From: Chara braunii
Taxonomy: Eukaryota; Streptophyta; Charophyceae; Charales; Characeae
Length of the DNA stretch: 22,745 bases
Assembly (NCBI GenBank): GCA_003427395.1
Contig: BFEA01001102.1
Span: 72,902 to 95,646 of the forward strand
Direction: 5' to 3'
Of the stretch, positions 17,924 to 22,745 are shown one piece after another (the first letter of the stretch is position 1; each line of letters begins with the position of its first letter). The translations under genes and the position numbers were made by a program. The notes below the pieces were generated by a model, which saw only the letters and a list, made by a program, of their open reading frames with translations, did not search any database and had not been told where the DNA came from.

Positions 17924-18505
17924 CTAAAGGATCAGACTAAGGTCCGAGTCCTTGGCAGTTTGCTCTACGAGCTCCTCCTTCACTTTCTTTCGGAGGTCGC
18001 AGGAGTTCACAAGGCAAGTCATATACTTGGGGTGGTGAGACAATGTATCAGCAACGCGAGTATAACGACTCTTTTTATGTTTTAATTGAAAATGAAAAAT
18101 GTTAGTCTTATGGAACCAGTGAGTCAACGTGGGGGACAACCTTCAGAGTTCACAAGGCTAGTCATATACTTAGGGTGGTGAGACAATGTATTAGCAACGC
18201 GAGTATAATGACCCTTTTGTGTGTTTTAATTGAAATAAAAAATGTAATCTTATGGAACCAGTGAGTCAAGGTAGGGGACAAGGTGGTTTGCTTCTCGATC
18301 CATTTCAAGGTTTCATGATTTAAGAAAACCTTGAAACGGCGTCCCAAAAGATTGTGCTTCCAATGGTTCAATGCCTCGCGCAGAGCATAGAGCTCGCGCA
18401 TGTAGCATTGCACCAATCCCATATTGGCTCACATCCGTAATGACTACGAATGTGAGTTTGGAATCTGCAATGCGAAGTACAAGATGAACTTACCAAGGCC
18501 TCTTT
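17924..18505 (-). pseudogene. Retrotransposon B RNase H (duplicated and mutated)
   Basis: RNase H removes template RNA during reverse transcription. ITDVSQYGIGAML near 18430-18465 holds the first catalytic Asp. RELYALREALNHWK supplies the Glu, but the third Asp is replaced by Asn in FLNHETLKW. The C-terminal part (SPTLTHWFHK, KHKK, RVADTLSHHPKY) occurs twice because of a 143-bp tandem duplication, the second copy running on into VNSCDLRKKVKEELVEQTAKDSD. Frameshifts separate the parts. Identification rests on order and these motifs. Confidence 0.8.
18003..18286 (-). repeat. About 143-bp tandem duplication in RNase H
   Basis: The block starting GAGTTCACAAGGCAAGTCAT at 18003 recurs at 18146 (GAGTTCACAAGGCTAGTCAT), both running to the AGTGAGTCAA-GT-GGGGACAA end. 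The copies differ by roughly 10 percent and small indels, so the duplication is older than the exact 22-bp one in retrotransposon A. Confidence 0.9.
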
Positions 18506-19437
18506 CTAGGCTTGAAAAACGGTCTTGCATATTGCATCCCACGTGTAAGATACGTTCTTGGTTGTTAGTTTGGACAACGGGTGAGAAAAAATAGGAAATT
18601 GGGCACAAACTTTTGATAATATGACGATGCAAGACCAAGGAAAATGCAATTCGCGGACGTTTGCGGGTTGAGGCCACTTGCGTAGGCCCTCAACGTTGGT
18701 TGCCTCAGGCTCAAGGCCTGCAGCGAACAACAAGTGTCCAAGATAGATGACGTTGTCCCTCCCAAGCTCAGATTTCTTTAAGTTGAGATGGAGTTGCGTT
18801 TTCTTGAGGATGGTGAACACTTCCTCAAGGTGCTTCATATGCTTCTCAATTGATTTGCTGAAAAGCAGAATATCATCAAGATACAAAACAACAAACCGAC
18901 CAATCTGTTTGTCGAGGACATTGTCCATAAGACTTTGAAAGGTGGACGGTGCGTTTGCGAGACCGCAGGGCATTACAGTGAATTCGTAAAGCCCATCACG
19001 TGTTTGAAACGCAGTCTTGTGCTGGTCTGCAGGATCGACTTCAATCTGGTAGTATCCAAATTTGAGATCGATCTTGGGGAAGACCTTGCACCCACTTCCA
19101 ACATCAAGCAAATCATTTATGCATGGCAATGGGTATGCATTCTTGTGATGCGGTTTAGATCGCGATAATCAATACACATACGGAGTTTGCCTCCTTTCTT
19201 TGGGACTAACAAAACGGGTGCACCGAATTCAGATTCGCTAGGCTTAATCTGTCCTTTGTCGATCATCTCATCGATCTGTTTTCGGAGTTCCTCCAAGTCG
19301 CCGAATCCCATACGACATACACAGCCCTTTGGAGGAACAACGCCTTCGACCAACTCAATCGTGTGTCGGGCCGTTCACGTGGGGACTCCACGGGGTTCGG
19401 CCAAAACTTTAGGAAATCGATCGAGTAGGTTTTAAAT
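18506..19437 (-). pseudogene. Retrotransposon B reverse transcriptase (broken)
   Basis: The N-terminal part (19353-19117) carries [37 protein letters not shown] frame change near 19140 leads into the 207-residue stretch 19129-18506 with KIDLKFGYYQIEV, the QHKTAFQTRDGLYEF block, VMPCGLANAPSTFQ (Cys replaces the usual Phe) and the catalytic YLDD at residues 83-86. The connection region follows (YLGHLLFAAGLEPEATNVEGLRKW in two parts). An in-frame TGA lies before [10 protein letters not shown]. The palm motifs are nearly intact, so the polymerase core is the best preserved part of the element. Confidence 0.92.
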
Positions 19438-20063
19438 GCTTGTTGGGATCGGCGGGGGTGGGGGATCAAAAAAAGAATCACCTAGATCAGGTCGCAAGTT
19501 ATTAGTGAAGGCACGCAAATTTGAAGTAGACTCGTTTGGAATAGAAGTAGGTGTAGGGATAGAAGTAGATTTATCATGCAAAGTAGAATTATTACCGGCT
19601 GCAAAAGCAGAATGTACAAGAGTAGGACGAACAAAGGCAGCATACAACTGTTCATCCTCCTTATGCTTGCGCCATTTCTTGCAGAACTGCATGGCATTAA
19701 GAAAAGTCGTCGAGGAGTCGAGCTTCTGATCCAAGAGGACATGATGCTTCTTCCCTTGTGCATCTTTGACCATGAAAAGTGGTTCCTTCCACTTGGTCCA
19801 TTCACATTGGGACTGCAACCAGCCCAAGCCAAGGGATGCATCGAAGGGACTTTTGTCAAGGACATAGAAGTTCAATGCGTGTGTGATAGTCTCGACTTTG
19901 TCAAAGGTAGTGCGCACACCTTTGACTGCATTCGTGGATGAGACAACCTCTTCTCTACTTGAGTTCGGCAAGGGCACTGTAAAGGCAATTGCTTCATCCC
20001 CAAGTCCACTTTGCGTATTCCGTGTGGTGACATAAAATTAGTTGTCGCACCACAACCAATCAA
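19438..20063 (-). pseudogene. Retrotransposon B protease and linker (catalytic Asp lost)
   Basis: The minus-strand stretch from 20063 reads IGCGATTNFMSPHGIRKVDLGMK, the retropepsin active-site region. The expected Asp before the CGAT (D-S/T/C-G-A-T pattern) is Gly, codon GGT at 20057-20055. After a frame change the second half (19977-19432) contains FDKVETITHALNFYVLD, SPFDASLGLGWLQ, the retropepsin C-terminal region, then a low-complexity linker (Ser/Thr/Pro, ending in a Pro run) to the RT. The protease would be inactive. Confidence 0.78.
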
Positions 20064-20339
20064 GATACAGAGATAATGGTGGTTAATGAGAAGTTTGAAG
20101 AAGATTAACTTCGATGTCCCTTAAGCATGCTGCTGTTTCATCTCAACCCAATGCTCTAGGTGATAGTGAAAGTCGACCTTCTGAAAACTCTCAAGGCTCG
20201 ACATACAAAACATGACATTGATTATTCTTGGAATCAACAGAAGTTAAGGCTTCAAGGGAGAACTGCTGGTCCGTGACATGGTCCTTTGGAGAACTATCAC
20301 TAACCGATTCAGGATCCCTTGTTGTAGAGTGTGTTGATG

Positions 20340-21180
20340 AACCCTCTACAACTGATTCAAGTTTCCTTGCAGCCTAAAGCATCCTTGGACCTTACAATTA
20401 GTTTTCTGGCAATGTAGGCAACCTCCTTTCTTTAATTTAGCCTTTCATTCAGCCCCACTGATCCAGAGGTCCACCCAAGGTTTAGTACTTGCGTCCTTCG
20501 GATTGACTGGGATTTTGGCTCCCTTACGGAGTGTGACAAATTTCTTTATCCAGTTTCAGTTTTGGTTTCCCTTAGCATGGGCAGTCTTTTTTAGGGCACC
20601 GAATTTTTCATCTTCGTTATTGAGCTCAGGTTTTTGGGTGGAAGAGTAGGTTGTAACATCGTCTTGTTCTTGGTCGTCGCCAAGAGTGGGGTCATCTGCT
20701 TCAGCCTCCCCTTCCACCTCCAACAAGTTGAGCGCAGCAAGACGGTTGCTGCCACGAAACCGCCCGCGATCAAATGTATTTTTGCTGCTTGCTGTGGTAA
20801 GGAGGCCCCCTGCCTCGAGGCTTACTAGATCCTTCATCAAGGAAAACCAATCATTGTAACCTAAGAAATCCTGCCTAGTCAATTGGTGAAATTGGTGGGA
20901 ACCATACCTCTGATATCCAAGCATGATTGCATTGCCAGTTCCAATTTTGGTGTCGCAAAGAGTTTTCTGACATGCAACTGCATTTGTGCATGGTGCCCTG
21001 CCACTTGTTGCGTCGAGTTGGATCCTTACTCTAGCTGCAACATGTGGGTCCTTGTATTGCACAACTAGTATCTCTTTAAGAGCGGTAGCCGGGGTGACTT
21101 TAAGCCATTCCGTTAGATCGATCTTTGTATACCCAACTTGCATAGCTTGGACTTTTAGGAAGCCTCTTACGATGCTGCAA
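20340..21180 (-). pseudogene. gag: Retrotransposon B gag-like region with CCCC zinc motif
   Basis: The open frame runs from 21458 to 20556, but its first ~90 residues come from the GC-rich block and are probably not gag. The core (about 21160-20556) includes YTKIDLTEWLKVTPATALKE and a later Glu/Asp-rich segment. I do not recognise its fold. Past a TGA at 20558, the same frame continues and reads CLHCQKTNCKVQGC at 20420-20379, a C-X2-C-X4-C-X4-C motif in the place of the gag knuckle (normally CCHC). Position upstream of the protease and the zinc motif make gag likely. Further TGA and TAG stops interrupt it. Confidence 0.65.
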
Positions 21181-21189
21181 TAACATTTG

Positions 21190-21480
21190 AGAGATTGGTG
21201 GCGGGCGCAACGCTCCCGGTCGCGCTGCGCCCCATTGACACGACCTCGCCGATGGGCTACGGAAAAGCGGGCAGGCGCGGATAGCGCGTGGCGATTAAGG
21301 GCGACACGATCTCGCCGACGGGCTACGGAGAAGCGGGCAGGCGCGAACAGCGCAGGGCGACGAAGGGCGAAGGGGAGCAGCAGCGAGCGGCGAGGCGCGA
21401 AGGAAGAGGTTTCGGTTTGTCGGCATGCGGAGCGGACAGGGCGTATGACAAGCGGCAACGGGGTTGTGGTGGGTGGTTAT
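21190..21480. repeat. GC-rich block with 66-bp tandem duplication
   Basis: Composition changes sharply to GC-rich with many CpG. GACACGACCTCGCCGA at 21237 recurs as GACACGATCTCGCCGA at 21303, followed in both by GGGCTACGGA-AAGCGGGCAGGCGCG: an imperfect 66-bp (22-codon) duplication. On the minus strand it gives a twice-repeated Arg/Ala-rich peptide at the start of the gag-like frame. On the + strand a CAG-GTAAGT donor-like site follows at about 21552. Its origin is unclear. Confidence 0.7.
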
Positions 21481-22379
21481 GGTCGCTGTGTAAAGTGCTT
21501 TGGTGGATTTCGCCATTTAGGTTGTGTAGTCGGGATGCTGCTTCGTTCATCCAGGTAAGTGCTTCTGTTTTTGAACGACATGAGCTCTGCTCTAGTGATA
21601 CGGTGTTCGACCTTCCCCGTCTTGAGATGGTATTTTCGAGGTTGCTTCTCTACAGGTTTATGTTCTATGCACGCGCAAGTGAGTTGAAGATGTTATGTGG
21701 GGTAGTATGTGGTAAGTGCTAGTGGTGACTTAGAGCTTGGGCGATGGGATTGTTCTCCCCCCTCCTTCCTCAATTGGGTGGTGAATGAATGTTTAGTAGG
21801 GCTTGAACCCCCTGCGACGACTCACTGACAGGCTTGGTGAGGTGGAGTCGCACCGTCTTCTGATCCCTGGGGGTTGAAGATGGTCGTTGATATCTTCGGT
21901 GTTAGCATCACCTTGATGCTTAGTGGCTAACAGTGGGAGGAGGGTGGTCCTCTTTCCCCGAAGATGGTGGGGCAGGGTTTGAGGGGAAGGGTGGTAAGTA
22001 GGTGGGGGTTGAGGAAGTGGGGGAGCAGGTTTTTTTGGGAAAAGCTCTACAATTGAGGATGAAAATTTCGATGAGGATGTTTTTCGCGATTTGGTCTAAA
22101 TAGTTGCTAATGATTTTCGTGATCGTTGTGCTCTGATTAGAAGTTCGGGAAAAATTGTAAGTGATTTTGTTTGATTTTTGATATCTCCTAACCCATAATT
22201 GTTGTTGACAACGTTTTCAAACATGTGCTAATTGTTTCCGCTAAACGTTTCTTAAACCGTGGTTTGAGAAACTAATTCGAAAATCCTTCGTGGATATCAA
22301 AATATTGATATTGGTTCTTAACCTTTGACCTCGTCTGTCTATTATGTTCATGATGTTCTGGATGAAATCACACTTCTGA
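21481..22379. other. No recognisable gene
   Basis: About 900 bp without an identified element. A B-box-like GGTTCAAGCCC occurs on the minus strand near 21801-21811 but no A box was found at the right distance. The right part is AT-rich. Confidence 0.3.
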
Positions 22380-22745
22380 TTATTCAACTTGTCATGTATG
22401 CAAACAGCGAAACAGCAACTGGCGACATGCGCCCACACAATACTCAAGATATCGTAACNAGATATGAGTTCTCTTCAACTGGCTATGGCGACTGGGCGCC
22501 CACACAACTCACTGTTCGCGCTCTGGATCACCCTGGATGTCCCACACGCAACACTCAGTATCATACTTCACACACCACACATGCTAGGCTACAGCTATGG
22601 CAGCGCTAGCTGCCACTACCTATCGCTGCACTCTACTCCTCTGCCCACTTCGTCTTCGGGCACTCTGCAGACCTCCTCGCACAAGCTGCTAGGTAGCGCT
22701 TCCGCATGGCATCCGCAGGAATGAATGTATGAATGGACGCAGCCT
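22380..22745 (-). repeat. LTR-like dispersed repeat, copy 2 (cut by window end)
   Basis: Read on the minus strand, this matches 5267-5705 over roughly 365 bp, starting from the window edge (AGGCTGCGTCCATTCAT) and ending after CTGTTTGCAT. It lacks the second 17-bp GGGATATCCAGGGT unit. The TATA-containing upstream part would lie beyond the window. One ambiguous base (n) is at 22459. Confidence 0.8.

Larger units (their letters stand above)
16449..21180 (-). mobile_element. Retrotransposon B: decayed Ty3/gypsy chromovirus
   Basis: On the minus strand the order is gag, protease, RT, RNase H, integrase, chromodomain-like tail, polypurine tract and LTR. That order and the C-terminal chromodomain place it among chromoviruses of Ty3/gypsy. 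Frameshifts, stops, a tandem duplication in RNase H and loss of two catalytic residues show it is inactive. No 5' LTR matching the 3' LTR start was found between 21180 and the window end. It is therefore 5'-incomplete or rearranged near the GC-rich block at 21190-21480. Confidence 0.9.

Noticed and set aside
21801-21811. B-box match GGTTCAAGCCC on the minus strand as a second SINE
   Set aside because: No A box at a usable distance and no A-rich tail.
1-22745. CRISPR array, bacterial operon or phage system
   Set aside because: No regularly spaced identical repeats with unique spacers, no prokaryotic gene organisation; all coding remnants are eukaryotic Ty3/gypsy.

Overview
The window looks like transposon-rich intergenic DNA from a large plant-lineage nuclear genome. 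No intact host gene was found. The 5' part of the Ty3/gypsy gag (start MVDTRSGKST, then a long Glu/Lys-rich coil) resembles, from memory, gag proteins of the charophyte Chara. That host assignment is an inference, not a search result. Every recognisable coding region belongs to decayed transposable elements and is broken by stops and frameshifts.

Layout. 1-1025: a GA microsatellite, a purine-rich tract, an array of TTGACC motifs and a non-coding leader. 1026-5063: retrotransposon A on the + strand, a Ty3/gypsy element with gag (CCHC knuckle), aspartic protease and reverse transcriptase. It stops abruptly after the RT, with no RNase H or integrase. A 420-bp miniature inverted-repeat element (3735-4154, TAA target duplication, Tourist/PIF-Harbinger-like) sits between protease and RT. 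5064-5705: a junction, then an LTR-like repeat with a TATA box; a related copy lies in inverted orientation at the right end (22380-22745).

5706-13477: no recognisable gene. It holds a dispersed repeat that forms a tandem array of about 163 bp at 10020-10421, a pair of matching hairpins at 9.4-9.6 kb and several low-complexity tracts. 13478-13986: a 509-bp non-autonomous hAT-like element with 8-bp target duplications (CATGGCAG) and dense GGTCGG arrays at both ends. 14113-14467: a possible tRNA-derived SINE on the minus strand.

15880-21180: retrotransposon B on the minus strand, a Ty3/gypsy chromovirus. From right to left it reads gag (with a zinc knuckle-like CCCC motif), protease, RT, RNase H (partly duplicated), integrase, a chromodomain-like tail, polypurine tract and the start of the 3' LTR. 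No matching 5' LTR was seen. 21190-21480 is a GC-rich block with a 66-bp tandem duplication, and 21480-22380 has no recognisable content.

The elements do not act together as a system. The window records successive insertions: retrotransposon A, a MITE landing inside it, truncation and internal duplication, and separate insertions of an hAT-like element, a possible SINE and retrotransposon B. I found no convincing new multi-gene system. The two small DNA elements with target-site duplications are the most informative discoveries.
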